This document shows, in pieces, positions 16,034-25,620 of a stretch of 64,000 nt of DNA. Position 1 is the stretch's first letter, and the number at the start of each line of letters is the position of its first letter. The position numbers and the translations under genes were made by a program. The notes under the pieces are model-generated. The model was not told the origin of the DNA. It saw only the letters and a list, made by a program, of their open reading frames with translations, and did not search any database. The DNA comes from an uncultured Pseudodesulfovibrio sp. (GTDB taxonomy: Bacteria > Desulfobacterota > Desulfovibrionia > Desulfovibrionales > Desulfovibrionaceae), in contig NZ_OY782498.1 in NCBI RefSeq assembly GCF_963677845.1, positions 1,002,001 through 1,066,000 on the forward strand, given 5' to 3'.

Positions 16034-17771
16034 GTTCTTTCTCCAATAGTTCGCGTACGAAGTCGTCTATTTCATCCTCAACATCGAAATCTGAATTAAT
16101 GTCGAGGTAGATGATGCCATAGTTGACTTCAATGATTCCGTTGACAGTAAACTTACCGCTGTAGTTTGTGTGCAGGGTTTTCAATGCGTCCATGACTTTA
16201 CTATGGAGTCCTTCTCTGTATCTGATTTTTACTTCGTCCAAGTCCTCGAATAGGTCTTTGAAGGTTGTGGTCAGTTCTAAATAGTCAGGTCGTATTTTGA
16301 TTGCCCGTGGTAGCTTGTGAAGTTGCAGTACGGTATCAATATTTCGCAGTAAATTGATGTGGGATTTGCAGACGTTTGTGGGAGGAGTAACCTCCTTAAG
16401 CTGAACTAATTGCGCCTGTATTCGTTTGAAAGCCTGGCTGCAATGCAACATTTTGACTGTTTGCTCGCGTTTCTTCAAATCGAAGCGAGAGACAAGTGCT
16501 TCGGCTGCTCCCAGTTGAGCGAGTGTTTTGTCCAAGCCGCAGAAGTGCCGGAAATAAGCATCGGCTGCCGGATCATCGTTTTGCAGGACGATCTTGGTAG
16601 AGCAATTCGCAACCAGAGCATTGACTTGATCTCGCTGGGAACTGTTTGCATACAGGCTTGAGAGTGCCTGTGAAGCCACCACGTTGATGCAGCCAAATTC
16701 ACGTGCCTTAGAAAACCAAGAAAAGTCATCGAAAGTGTTGTCCGGTGAGACGTTGATGACGTCTTGGTATTCGTCGGCCATGAAAAAGCAATGTTTAGGG
16801 CGTTCGTAATCCTGGTCCAAAGTACGATAGATGTCCGCGTAGTATTTTTCTTTGAGCAGTCGTGCCAGCAGTTTGGCTGCATGTCCCTGCGTATGTTTAA
16901 AACGGAGCAGGACGATCTTATTGTTTTTCAGAAGTTCTCGGTAATCCAGAGTGAGCGAGCAATCCATGCCCGACAGGTTGGCGCACAGAGAATCATCTGA
17001 AGTGATGGCTCCTAGGACCAGTCGTGGTGTGTAAAGCTGGAAGGCGAGCTGTTCTTCATACTTGGACGATGTCGTTTGGTCTTGCGGAGTGAAGATATGG
17101 AAGGCTGAAGTTTGGACCCTCGTGACAAAAGCGCGTTGGCAGTAATCTTCGGCATCGTATGCACTGTCCAAGTACATTTTAAAAACAGTGCGTGCGAATT
17201 TATAATCATTAATGCATTTATCGAGTAATACGAAGTTGGGTACAAATAGTAAATTATTTTGTGACACGTAATGTAACAACATAGCGACATCGCTGAGTAT
17301 CCGGATACCTTTATGGAGCCAGTCTATGTTTCGGCTGTTCTCCATGCCGCTGATGATAAGCGATTCAAACAGTTGGTGCATTTCATCCAAACTGAACCCT
17401 GCCAGAATATTTATGGGAGTGGCTGAAGTATGCGTGCCGATTTCAATGATGTCATCTTCACGTCCGGCAGCTTTGGCTAGCTTGCGTATTTGATTCGTCA
17501 AATTGTTTTTGATGTCGATGATGAGCCCAGGCAGACCGTTTTCAATCAGTGAAGATGCCATGGGCAACATAAATGACGCCGTCTTGCCTCTGCCAACTCC
17601 ACCAATAACCAGTACGCCATGTGTCCCCTCGTCAAAGGAGAGTGTGTCGCCTTCGTCAAATTCATAGAGTCGAGGTTGAGTGGGGGGGCTTTGGGTTTTC
17701 GCAGACGAACCACCAGTCAGGACTTGAATCTTTCGCAGGTCCTTTTCTTTGAAAGCTTGAGTCGTTTTCAT
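16011..17771 (-). CDS. TraG/VirD4-like conjugative coupling ATPase
   Basis: A protein of 586 residues. Walker A is GGVGRGKTASF (about residues 52-62) and Walker B is HCFFMADEYQDVI, followed by a sensor-like region NVVASQALSSL. This layout fits coupling proteins (TraG/VirD4/TraD) that bring DNA to a transfer channel, or related HerA-type pumps. No N-terminal membrane helices are evident, unlike VirD4, so it may be a soluble variant used for mobilisation. No relaxase or type IV secretion genes are visible, suggesting a mobilisable rather than self-transmissible element. Confidence 0.72.
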   Translation of the reverse strand: MKTTQAFKEKDLRKIQVLTGGSSAKTQSPPTQPRLYEFDEGDTLSFDEGTHGVLVIGGVGRGKTASFMLPMASSLIENGLPGLIIDIKNNLTNQIRKLAKAAGREDDIIEIGTHTSATPINILAGFSLDEMHQLFESLIISGMENSRNIDWLHKGIRILSDVAMLLHYVSQNNLLFVPNFVLLDKCINDYKFARTVFKMYLDSAYDAEDYCQRAFVTRVQTSAFHIFTPQDQTTSSKYEEQLAFQLYTPRLVLGAITSDDSLCANLSGMDCSLTLDYRELLKNNKIVLLRFKHTQGHAAKLLARLLKEKYYADIYRTLDQDYERPKHCFFMADEYQDVINVSPDNTFDDFSWFSKAREFGCINVVASQALSSLYANSSQRDQVNALVANCSTKIVLQNDDPAADAYFRHFCGLDKTLAQLGAAEALVSRFDLKKREQTVKMLHCSQAFKRIQAQLVQLKEVTPPTNVCKSHINLLRNIDTVLQLHKLPRAIKIRPDYLELTTTFKDLFEDLDEVKIRYREGLHSKVMDALKTLHTNYSGKFTVNGIIEVNYGIIYLDINSDFDVEDEIDDFVRELLEKEHEEQKSR

Positions 17772-17842
17772 GATGTCTCCATTTGTATTGGTACTATAAA
17801 AATCTTTAAGAGGTTTTTGCTCTACATGTCAATACCCAAAAG

Positions 17843-17910
17843 CGTTACTGTATGCCCCCAAAAAACGTTACTGTATGTCTAGGTTAGACATACAGTAACG
17901 GGGGGAGTAG
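17843..17910. repeat. iteron-like repeats and 16-bp inverted repeat (right copy)
   Basis: CGTTACTGTATG occurs at 17843-17854 and again at 17866-17877. The second copy extends to CGTTACTGTATGTCTA, and its mirror image occupies 17885-17900 after a 3-base gap, then GGGGGAGTAG. This repeats the arrangement at 14089-14132. It lies just upstream of the TraG-like gene, so it may be its operator, an origin or a recombination site. Confidence 0.6.
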
Positions 17911-17945
17911 CGTGTTTAGGTTGAAGTTTGGGAGAGGTAGTGGAT

Positions 17946-18146
17946 TTACGAAATGTAGAGTCTCCAGCGGTAAGAGCCGGGAACTTCTTCCTCAAGTTTT
18001 TCGTCGTCAAAAATAATGTGCTCGAGCCGGGAGATGGGATTGATTTTGTACTTGCTGGCAGTTCCGAAAGCTTCAATTTGCACTGAAAGCGCATCAAGCG
18101 CAACTCGGGCTTTGAACTTTGCTGAAAAACGTCTTCTCTAAAACAT
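17946..18146 (-). pseudogene. IS3-family transposase OrfA N-terminal remnant
   Basis: The minus strand reads M-F-stop-RRRFSAKFKARVALDALS, then FGTASKYKINPISRLEHII, ending at a stop. RRRFSAKFKARVALDAL is characteristic of the helix-turn-helix start of IS3/IS150 OrfA transposases. There is an early stop, no OrfB and no obvious terminal inverted repeats, so this is a relic. The rest of 17911-18309 shows nothing else I can support. Confidence 0.5.
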
Positions 18147-18309
18147 GGTTTGAAATCCTTCTCGTTGGTGAACATGACCTTAACAACTTGTCTAAAAACC
18201 GCACCCACCTCAAGTTCACCGAGCGGAAGTTTCTACTCGTAGGTGGAACAAAGAATGAAGGCTTTACAAGGTGTCACTGTTAAGAGCAAAAGCGATGTCT
18301 CATTTGTAG

Positions 18310-19374
18310 CTATATCCATCTTCTTTTTTTGAAGTATAGTAACATTGTTATTGCTACAGCCACCATGAGGGACAGGAGGACATAATAGCCATACTTATAA
18401 TGCAACTCCGGAATAACGTCGAAATTCATTCCATATATTCCCGCGAGAAAGGTTAAGGGGATGAAGATAGTTGCAAAGATTGTTAGAAACTGCATTATTT
18501 CATTTAATCTGTTTCCCATGACCATGTTATATGTGGTGATATGGGAGGCGAGCATCTCTTTGTAAATTTCTGCGGAGTCGACAGACAGTTCTGTGATGTC
18601 GGATAAATCTTTCAAGAATGGTAAGATTTCTGTACTAATTATGTCAGATTCAAGTTTGTTGATTTTGGAAATGATTTCCTTTGTAGGGCGTACAGCCTTT
18701 CGCACATAGGCCATCTCTCGCCTATACAAGTTTATTTCTTCTAAAAGATCTGGCTCAGGGTTTCCAAAAACTTCATCTTCCATTTCCTCGATTCTTTCAC
18801 CCATTTTTTCAATTACTTTCAAGTAATTTTCTAAAAAGCAGTCGATGAGAGTGTAGAGTAAATAATCCGGGCCGAGTTTTCTGAGTCTCCCTCCTTGTCT
18901 TTTGATTCTTTCCCGAACCGGTTCGAAAACATCACCCGGTTGTTCCTGAAAGGTGATTAAATAATTTTTTGCAAGGACTGCACTGAGTTGTTCGGCTCTC
19001 ACTGTGGTTTCGTCTTCGTCGAGGAGAAGCATTTTCATGGAAATGAAAATATGGTTTGGGTATTCTTCGATTTTTGGTCTTTGTCCTGTATTCAGGATGT
19101 CTTCAAGTACCATCGATGGTATGTTGAAATTATCGCCCACACGTTTAATGATTTCTATTTCATGTAGGCCATCTATATTGATCCAGCTTGTCGTTGCGGT
19201 TGTTTTTGCACAGGTAGCATCATCAATGGTTTGAATGAATTCATCCCGTATTATTCCCATGTCGTAATCAATGATGCGTAGACGAGGTGTTTCGTTTTTT
19301 TGTCGTCCGATGAAGATGAGTGATCCCGGTGGCATACCTGACTTTTTGTCAAATTTCTTAAGAAAGCGTGCCAT
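18310..19374 (-). CDS. corA: CorA-type magnesium/cobalt transporter
   Basis: A protein of 354 residues. The large N-terminal cytoplasmic domain includes TTATTSWINIDGLHEIEIIK, and a long stalk helix follows. Two C-terminal membrane helices flank the diagnostic GMN selectivity motif in GIYGMNFDVIPEL (about residues 315-327). A Lys/Arg-rich tail (FKKRRW) is typical. It is followed upstream by a LapA-like gene only 15 bases away, so the two are probably co-transcribed. Confidence 0.95.
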   Translation of the reverse strand: MARFLKKFDKKSGMPPGSLIFIGRQKNETPRLRIIDYDMGIIRDEFIQTIDDATCAKTTATTSWINIDGLHEIEIIKRVGDNFNIPSMVLEDILNTGQRPKIEEYPNHIFISMKMLLLDEDETTVRAEQLSAVLAKNYLITFQEQPGDVFEPVRERIKRQGGRLRKLGPDYLLYTLIDCFLENYLKVIEKMGERIEEMEDEVFGNPEPDLLEEINLYRREMAYVRKAVRPTKEIISKINKLESDIISTEILPFLKDLSDITELSVDSAEIYKEMLASHITTYNMVMGNRLNEIMQFLTIFATIFIPLTFLAGIYGMNFDVIPELHYKYGYYVLLSLMVAVAITMLLYFKKRRWI

Positions 19375-19389
19375 GCTATTTCTCCTTAA

Positions 19390-19629
19390 TCATTCGTTGA
19401 TTGAGTATGATCTTTTTGTCTGTGCGAGCAGGTATCCAATAATAATGCCTATACTCAATGCTGCGAAGAGTAAAAGGGCGCGTGGAGTCGATATGGTCCA
19501 AAAAAGGAAAGAGACTTCTACTTGTTGTATGTTTTGAAAAATGAACAGGAGAAATAAAGCCAGTAATGCTAACATGCTAAATGTTTTTGTTTTTCCCCAT
19601 AAGTTTTGAGTCGTTTTTGGTGACTGCAT
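19390..19629 (-). CDS. LapA (DUF1049) family small membrane protein
   Basis: A protein of 79 residues with two membrane helices: about 18-32 (MLALLALFLLFIFQN) and about 50-68 (LLLFAALSIGIIIGYLLAQ). The intervening QNIQQVEVSFLFWTI matches the LapA/DUF1049 pattern of a short loop with aligned aromatic residues. Family members in E. coli assist lipopolysaccharide assembly regulation; here it lies directly upstream of corA. Confidence 0.75.
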   Translation of the reverse strand: MQSPKTTQNLWGKTKTFSMLALLALFLLFIFQNIQQVEVSFLFWTISTPRALLLFAALSIGIIIGYLLAQTKRSYSINE

Positions 19630-19719
19630 TGGAACTCCTGAAGTTATAATACTTCTTTCGTACGAGCGTTCGCTATAAGTGATAATTATAATATTTTATT
19701 TAACATAAAAGGGGGCGAC

Positions 19720-20784
19720 GTGGATACAATGAGTTTCTTAGTATGGGTTGCGAGGATCGGATTAGCAATTACCATTCTCGCAGGGGCAATTTGGGGATGG
19801 TCTTCAATTCGAAAAATGAAGGACTCCAATGTAGGTCTAAGGGACTCATTTGTTTGTTCCTTGAAGAAAAAAGGGCAGTTATTGATTCCTTTCGTCTGTG
19901 TTACGTTGATTGTTGTAGTGCTTGTGCCCATTGCTGGTATAGATGGAAAGATATCGGTAGCTGTCAATAAAATTTTAGATATTCTTCTGATATTATTGGC
20001 TGGTTGGGCGGGGACAATGATTGTTTCCCTGGTTTCCGAAATGGCCCAATGCCGATATGACATCAACGTGAAGGATAATTTAGCGGCTCGACAGGTCCAT
20101 ACAAAAGTCAAAGTTCTTCAAAGAATTGTTGTCGTTCTTATTTGGTTACTGACTATTGCTGGTATATTAATGCTTTTTGATCAATTCAGGATGCTTGGAA
20201 GCACACTGCTAGCCTCTGCCGGCGTTGTGAGTATTGTATTAGGCTTTTCCGCCCAGAAAACATTTGGAGCAATGGTCGCAGGGTTACAGATCGCCCTTTC
20301 ACATCCAATAAATCTGGATGATGTGGTCATAGTGGAAGGCGAATGGGGTCGGATTGAGGAAATAACATTCACTTATGTGGTTGTAAAAACTTGGGATTTA
20401 AGAAGAATTGTTGTTCCAATGACATATTTTCTGGAGACACCGTTTCAGAACTGGACAAAAAAGAATGCCGACATAATAGGATCTATTTTTATCCATGTAG
20501 ACTATACTTGTCCGTTGGGTCCTTTGCGTGAAGAATTGAACCGTCTTTGCATTAAGTCAAAGCCCCTTTGGGATGGCAAAACTTGTGTTCTACAGGTAAC
20601 AGATGCCGGCCCTGAAACGCTTACACTGCGTGCGATTGTTAGTTCTCCTGACGCCTCCTCCGCATGGGATTTGCGCTGTCAACTCAGGGAAGCGCTTGTT
20701 GAATTCCTACGCATGCATTATCCTAAAAGTTTGCCGAAACATCGGGTGTCAGTGCAGTCTGGATTGGATGTTGTTACTGAGTAG
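19720..20784 (+). CDS. small-conductance mechanosensitive channel (MscS family)
   Basis: A protein of about 354 residues. GTG 19720 follows a G-rich ribosome site; an in-frame ATG lies at 19729. There are four N-terminal membrane helices, then the pore helix and vestibule: VLGFSAQKTFGAMVAGLQIA, followed by the beta domain VVIVEGEWGRIEEITFTYVV and TPFQNWTKKNADI. It protects cells from hypo-osmotic shock. It is transcribed away from corA/lapA and has no obvious operon partner. Confidence 0.9.
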   Translation: MDTMSFLVWVARIGLAITILAGAIWGWSSIRKMKDSNVGLRDSFVCSLKKKGQLLIPFVCVTLIVVVLVPIAGIDGKISVAVNKILDILLILLAGWAGTMIVSLVSEMAQCRYDINVKDNLAARQVHTKVKVLQRIVVVLIWLLTIAGILMLFDQFRMLGSTLLASAGVVSIVLGFSAQKTFGAMVAGLQIALSHPINLDDVVIVEGEWGRIEEITFTYVVVKTWDLRRIVVPMTYFLETPFQNWTKKNADIIGSIFIHVDYTCPLGPLREELNRLCIKSKPLWDGKTCVLQVTDAGPETLTLRAIVSSPDASSAWDLRCQLREALVEFLRMHYPKSLPKHRVSVQSGLDVVTE

Positions 20785-20953
20785 CTTTGCAGTGATGAAG
20801 TCTGATAAGCTTAACAAATAACTTACTCCAGAGAAGATCGACATGGAGGGGCGTTGTTTTTGCCTGTTCCTTGTCTCTTTATGATAGAAGTTAACTACTT
20901 CGCATATAAGGATTTGTTCTGTTTTTTTCAGTCGTTATTAGGAAAAATTTGAG

Positions 20954-23260
20954 TCAGTTATTTCCTAGTTTTTTTGCCAAATGGTCTGCAAGTGCTGGTG
21001 CCGTTTTAAAATGGATATCCATTTGAGGGAATGCTATTTCGATTCCCTCTTTGCGGAAAGCTTCATCGATGGCAAAGCGAAGTTCGGATGTCGCACGAAT
21101 CGTATGGTCTATGTCATCAATCCAGACTCTCAAGATAAAATCCAGGCTGCTTGAACCAAAGGCACTAAAGAGTACTTGGGCGCTAGGTGATTTTAGGACG
21201 TTGAGGTGTTCATCTGCGACCCGAGCGAGTGTCTGACTCACTTTTTCCGTGTCGGAGCCGTAAGCAACACCTACGAGAATATCACGTCTCAAAGACGGGT
21301 TGTTTTTTGTCCAGTTTGTTAACTGGGTTGAAACAAGGTCTGAGTTTGGGATCATGATGACTGCATTTTCAAAAGTTTCGACCACAGTCGTACGAATGTT
21401 GATTTTTTTCACGGTACACCAGAGACCATTCATCTCAATGATATCTCCTTGCTGGATTGATCTACCAAAAAGAAGAATAAGCCCACTAATGAAATTGTTG
21501 ACGACATTTTGCATTCCGAAGCCGATTCCGACGCTGAGTCCACCTGCAATTACCGTGATACTGGTTAAACTGACGCCAATGATACGCATTGCCAACATCG
21601 TAAATAGAGACCAGACGGCATAGGTTGCCAATGTTTGAATCGAAGGGACGGCTCCTCTTTTAGCTTTTTGCCAACGGCTACCGACAAATTCGATGGAGAC
21701 ATTGAAAGCGGAGAGACTATGTTTGGTAAGAAAGAACAGTATGAAGAGTGTAAGAATACTTTTAAGGAAAATTGTATAATCGCCAAGGGCAATTTGAGAA
21801 TTCAATATGGTGCTGACAGTATTCTCTCCGAAGAAATCTACAAACCATAAGTAAGGTAGTGTGAAGGCCCCAGCCCACCCTAATGGGACTAATAGCCCTT
21901 TGGAGAGGCCCTTTTGAATTTTTGTGCTTTTTTCTGTCCCTTGAAAAATAATTTGTGACCAAAGTGTTCCTAACGCCACCACAAAAATGCCCAGACACCA
22001 TATAATAGTGAACAGACATGCAAGTCTTCCGTAACCCAAAACGGCTAGCGCAAAGAGGGGGGTTAAGGCTCCGCCACGCATAGCAGTTACTGTAACGGGC
22101 TGCTTCTTTTTTTTCCAAGTAAGTATGGAGTCTTTGCTCCATAGAATGGTAATTACGACCAGAAATACAAGTGTTATACTGCGACTTGGCAAACCTTGGG
22201 TTAGGAGTTGGGTGCTGACAATAAAAAGCGACGCGAATCGTGAATAGCCATATGAACTCAAGTGTTTATCAGTATTCATATGTTTAGAGAGCTTGAGGAT
22301 ACTGAGCAGGAAAACACCAGCCCCCAGTGCTGCCAAGGACTCCATACTGGTTGGAAAGGTAATGCGAGTTACCAGAAACAGGGATAGGCCGGTTGTTGCC
22401 AGTACGAAATAGAATTGAGAGCGTATGGCAGAGCTCTCTTTGTCTACCTTTACGTGTATATATTTTTTAAAGAATCTTTTTGTCGTTATGCCCATGGTCA
22501 CAAGGATCATGAATAAAAAAAGGAATCTGGCGGCATTGTTTATGATGGCTGCTGTCGCATCTTTGAGTCCTGAGGCCTTAAGCGTTAGCCAACTCCCGCT
22601 GGGGAAAACTTCATTCCAATACTCTAAACTGAAAATAGGCGTTTTTCCGGTTAGGAAATACTGTTTCCACAGTTCATAGAGGGATTTTTTACCTTTTTGA
22701 ATTTTGTCAATCCGCCCAAGTAATTGATTTGATTTGCGGAGTAGGGATTCTAATTGGGCTAACTGCTTACCTGACTCAGTCTGAATGTGATGTGCTCTTT
22801 TCCATACATCGTCAAACTGTCTGAACAACGATGGTGTTGCCTTTTTGGTGTCTGATGTCAGTTGTTCATATGCCTGGAAGAGGTCTACCCTTATTGATAC
22901 AGCGTCAGTCTCATTTGTAAGATCCTCAACCAGATTGGAATTCTTATTACTAAGATAAGTTAGGGTTGTTTCAAAGTGTTTGCGCTCCAAAGGGGATCCG
23001 CTTGAGGTGTTTCTGGAAATGAATAGTTGTTGGTAATTGTCGAAAAGATTGTTCAGCTTGAGTTTTGCATTGTCGATCTGGGCTGCTGTGCGTTTAATTG
23101 CCGCTTGTTCTTCTGCTATCATGACAGAGAATTTTTCTATACGGTGGCGAAGATCCTCATGATTTTGTTGCTCTACACTGAGTGCAACTCCTCCCAATGT
23201 AAATGTTATTAGACAGAATAGTATGGTGGTGATGAATAGATTCTTTATGAAATGATTCAT
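20954..23260 (-). CDS. large mechanosensitive channel of the MscK/MscM type
   Basis: A protein of 768 residues. It has a signal peptide or first membrane helix at about 9-28, a periplasmic coiled-coil region (about 30-200, EQAAIKRTAAQIDNAKLKLN), about eight membrane helices in the middle, and a C-terminal MscS core: GGLSVGIGFGMQNVVNNFIS, then GDIIEMNGLWCTVKKINIRT and IPNSDLVSTQLTNWTKNN. It is much larger than MscS, like E. coli MscK/YbdG relatives. It is a second osmotic valve in the neighbourhood. Confidence 0.9.
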   Translation of the reverse strand: MNHFIKNLFITTILFCLITFTLGGVALSVEQQNHEDLRHRIEKFSVMIAEEQAAIKRTAAQIDNAKLKLNNLFDNYQQLFISRNTSSGSPLERKHFETTLTYLSNKNSNLVEDLTNETDAVSIRVDLFQAYEQLTSDTKKATPSLFRQFDDVWKRAHHIQTESGKQLAQLESLLRKSNQLLGRIDKIQKGKKSLYELWKQYFLTGKTPIFSLEYWNEVFPSGSWLTLKASGLKDATAAIINNAARFLFLFMILVTMGITTKRFFKKYIHVKVDKESSAIRSQFYFVLATTGLSLFLVTRITFPTSMESLAALGAGVFLLSILKLSKHMNTDKHLSSYGYSRFASLFIVSTQLLTQGLPSRSITLVFLVVITILWSKDSILTWKKKKQPVTVTAMRGGALTPLFALAVLGYGRLACLFTIIWCLGIFVVALGTLWSQIIFQGTEKSTKIQKGLSKGLLVPLGWAGAFTLPYLWFVDFFGENTVSTILNSQIALGDYTIFLKSILTLFILFFLTKHSLSAFNVSIEFVGSRWQKAKRGAVPSIQTLATYAVWSLFTMLAMRIIGVSLTSITVIAGGLSVGIGFGMQNVVNNFISGLILLFGRSIQQGDIIEMNGLWCTVKKINIRTTVVETFENAVIMIPNSDLVSTQLTNWTKNNPSLRRDILVGVAYGSDTEKVSQTLARVADEHLNVLKSPSAQVLFSAFGSSSLDFILRVWIDDIDHTIRATSELRFAIDEAFRKEGIEIAFPQMDIHFKTAPALADHLAKKLGNN

Positions 23261-23413
23261 TGGCAGATTCCCGATTTTTATGGCTACATTAAAATATGAA
23301 TTTATTCTGTGAAGTTGTTTGTATAAAACATTTTTTATTATTCTAAGGATAACGTTTTATTCCTGTGCTAGCCTAATTTTTTTACGGTTTCTTTGTTGAT
23401 GGGCGTCGCTAGG

Positions 23414-25249
23414 TTATAAGAATTGAATAGGCAACAGAAAAGAGAGTGTTGCCCACATAATGATTACAAGGGGGATGCCAACTTTGAGGAAGTCCGTAAA
23501 TGAATATTCGCCAGCATTCATGACGAGCAGGTTCGTTTTGTAAGCCATGGGAGTCGCAAAGCTCATGTTAGCACCAAAAAGGACCGCAAGGACAAAAGGC
23601 TCCGCTGATTGCCCCATTTGGTTTGCAATAGATATGGCTATGGGGGTTCCGATGACTGCTGTGGCATTGTTGGAGATGATATTCGTGAAGATTGCCATAA
23701 GCAACATCAGGCCGCTAATAACCAAAGGTGGTGAGGCATGTCCTGCCATAACCACAAAAACTGAACCGAGATATTCTGCGCCGCCCGTCGTAAGCATTGC
23801 AGTTCCAAGAGCTAGGCTCGTTACGACAATCAGGATGACTTGTGCACTGAGTGCCCGAGTTGCATCCCGCCAGTCGAGACAACCAGTCGTAATCATTAAC
23901 AATGCTCCGCAGGGGGCACTAATGGCAATGGGGAGTACTCCAAGGGCTGCGGTCATAATTATGGCGAGCATGAGGCCCATAGCTATAGGTGCTTTTTTTG
24001 AATATGGAAGGTCTACGGTTGAATCGAGAACAAGAACATCATTACTTTTCTTGAGATTTGTAATGTTACTGCGTGGTCCTTGGATGAGAAGAATATCACC
24101 AACGCGTAATCTGATTTCGCCAATTTTATCCTCTATTCGTTTGAAGCGTTTTCCAGATCGGTGCAGGGCAAGAGGCATCAAGCCATATCGGTCGAAAAAT
24201 CTGAAATTGTTCAATGTGGTGGAGTTAAGTTGTGATCCTTGAAAAATGGCGACCTCTGCAATTTGTTGGTCACTATCATGCAAGGGATTGTTTTCATCGA
24301 CAGGTGAATCTTCTGACCCTACGGGATACAATGTACCATGAAGAATTGTTTCAAATTCTTTAAGATTTTCCGGCGTGTCATTAATAACTAAATGATCACC
24401 GGGCATGAGAAGTACATCGGGAAGCTGCATAATACTATTCCCTTCACCTCGTTCCAGCCCCATGATTTTCATTTTCCCATCGGTCAGCTCAAGGGCCTTG
24501 ATCAGTGCTTTCCCATTGATTGGGCTTTCTTCCGTAACCGCAAGATGTGCAGTGAAAATTCGGGCTGACGAGTCACTAATAGCGATTTTGCGTTTGGACA
24601 AAAGACGAGGCGCAATAAGCCAAAGATAAAGGATGCCTATGCTGCCAGCCAGAACTGCGGGGACAGCGAAGTCAAACATACTAAATTTCTTTAGTCCCAT
24701 TTCCGTTGCTACAGCTACTACGAGCAGATTGGTTGACGTTCCAATAGTTGTGCTGGTCCCTCCAAGTAAGGTCGAAAACCCCATTGGCATTAGGATCGGT
24801 GTTGCTGATTCTCCGGTTTTTAAAGAGACGCTTATCAACACAGGAAGCAATAATACGACAACAGGAACATTGTTGATGAAAGCACTGATGAATGCGCCGA
24901 GCAACAATGTTAGCAGCAACGATAACGTCGGACTGAGCCGCCAAAGTTTAGCAAGTATTCGTCCGATTGGGTCAAGGGCACCTGTGCGTAATATCCCTTG
25001 TCCCGCGATCATCAGAGAGCACACCGCGATCAATGCTTCATTACCAAAACCCATGAAGAAATCCACGGCATGAAAGGTCTTTTCATCAGTCTGATATGGG
25101 AAGATTTCAAACCCAACAGCAAGAGAAATAAGGATAAATAGGCTTGAGGACTCAAGTGATATCTTCTCACGGCTAAAAAGAATGAGAGCAATTGCTGTCA
25201 AAATAAGAACAGCCAAGGCATGTGAGTTTGGCGGGGGTGGGAAAATCAT
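23414..25249 (-). CDS. SLC13/CitT-type permease with two TrkA-C domains
   Basis: A protein of 611 residues. The N-terminal half permease includes NNVPVVVLLLPVLISVSLKT and STLLGGTSTTIGTSTNLLVV. Two TrkA-C ligand-binding domains occupy about residues 215-395 (FTAHLAVTEESPINGKALIK and VAIFQGSQLNSTTLNNFRFF). The second half permease ends with NNATAVIGTPIAISIANQMG. This is the usual SLC13 anion carrier plan (sulfate, dicarboxylate or related). In a sulfate reducer, sulfate or a sulfonate is possible, but nothing in the sequence decides this. Confidence 0.85.
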   Translation of the reverse strand: MIFPPPPNSHALAVLILTAIALILFSREKISLESSSLFILISLAVGFEIFPYQTDEKTFHAVDFFMGFGNEALIAVCSLMIAGQGILRTGALDPIGRILAKLWRLSPTLSLLLTLLLGAFISAFINNVPVVVLLLPVLISVSLKTGESATPILMPMGFSTLLGGTSTTIGTSTNLLVVAVATEMGLKKFSMFDFAVPAVLAGSIGILYLWLIAPRLLSKRKIAISDSSARIFTAHLAVTEESPINGKALIKALELTDGKMKIMGLERGEGNSIMQLPDVLLMPGDHLVINDTPENLKEFETILHGTLYPVGSEDSPVDENNPLHDSDQQIAEVAIFQGSQLNSTTLNNFRFFDRYGLMPLALHRSGKRFKRIEDKIGEIRLRVGDILLIQGPRSNITNLKKSNDVLVLDSTVDLPYSKKAPIAMGLMLAIIMTAALGVLPIAISAPCGALLMITTGCLDWRDATRALSAQVILIVVTSLALGTAMLTTGGAEYLGSVFVVMAGHASPPLVISGLMLLMAIFTNIISNNATAVIGTPIAISIANQMGQSAEPFVLAVLFGANMSFATPMAYKTNLLVMNAGEYSFTDFLKVGIPLVIIMWATLSFLLPIQFL

Positions 25250-25509
25250 GATATGGATTCCTTATGGAAAGGGCTGTTTTTATTGTGGAGTCTATCCGTC
25301 TATCTGTTTTATATCATTTATTACAGGAATTTTCCTTGAAGAAAAATGGTTTAAAGGTTTTTTTTAGTCTTTAATTCATCTTTTGCTGCTCGTTATTCGT
25401 TATCCATATATTATTTATAGGTATGCTAGTTTAATTTAGCTTTGAAAAACAGTCAGTAGAATTAACAAGGCGTTAAAGTCAGCCGTTGACAGGATCTTGT
25501 ACAGGAAAA

Positions 25510-25537
25510 GGATGCACTTCTTTTTAGAGGTACATCC
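25510..25537 (-). terminator. terminator after the pot operon
   Basis: An 11-bp stem (GGATGCACTTC / GAGGTACATCC, one mismatch and one wobble pair) with a 6-base loop lies about 85 bases beyond the potD stop, in a 370-base spacer otherwise empty of genes. T-runs flank both sides. Confidence 0.6.
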
Positions 25538-25620
25538 CTTTTTTAAGGTGTGAAGGAGGGAATCGAGTGGTCTATGATGCTTATCGTTAGATGGTACAAA
25601 TGAACATGAATATGAGCCGA

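Noticed and set aside
14031-17910. CRISPR array
   Set aside because: The repeats are few, irregularly spaced, partly inverted and without uniform spacers; no cas genes are present.
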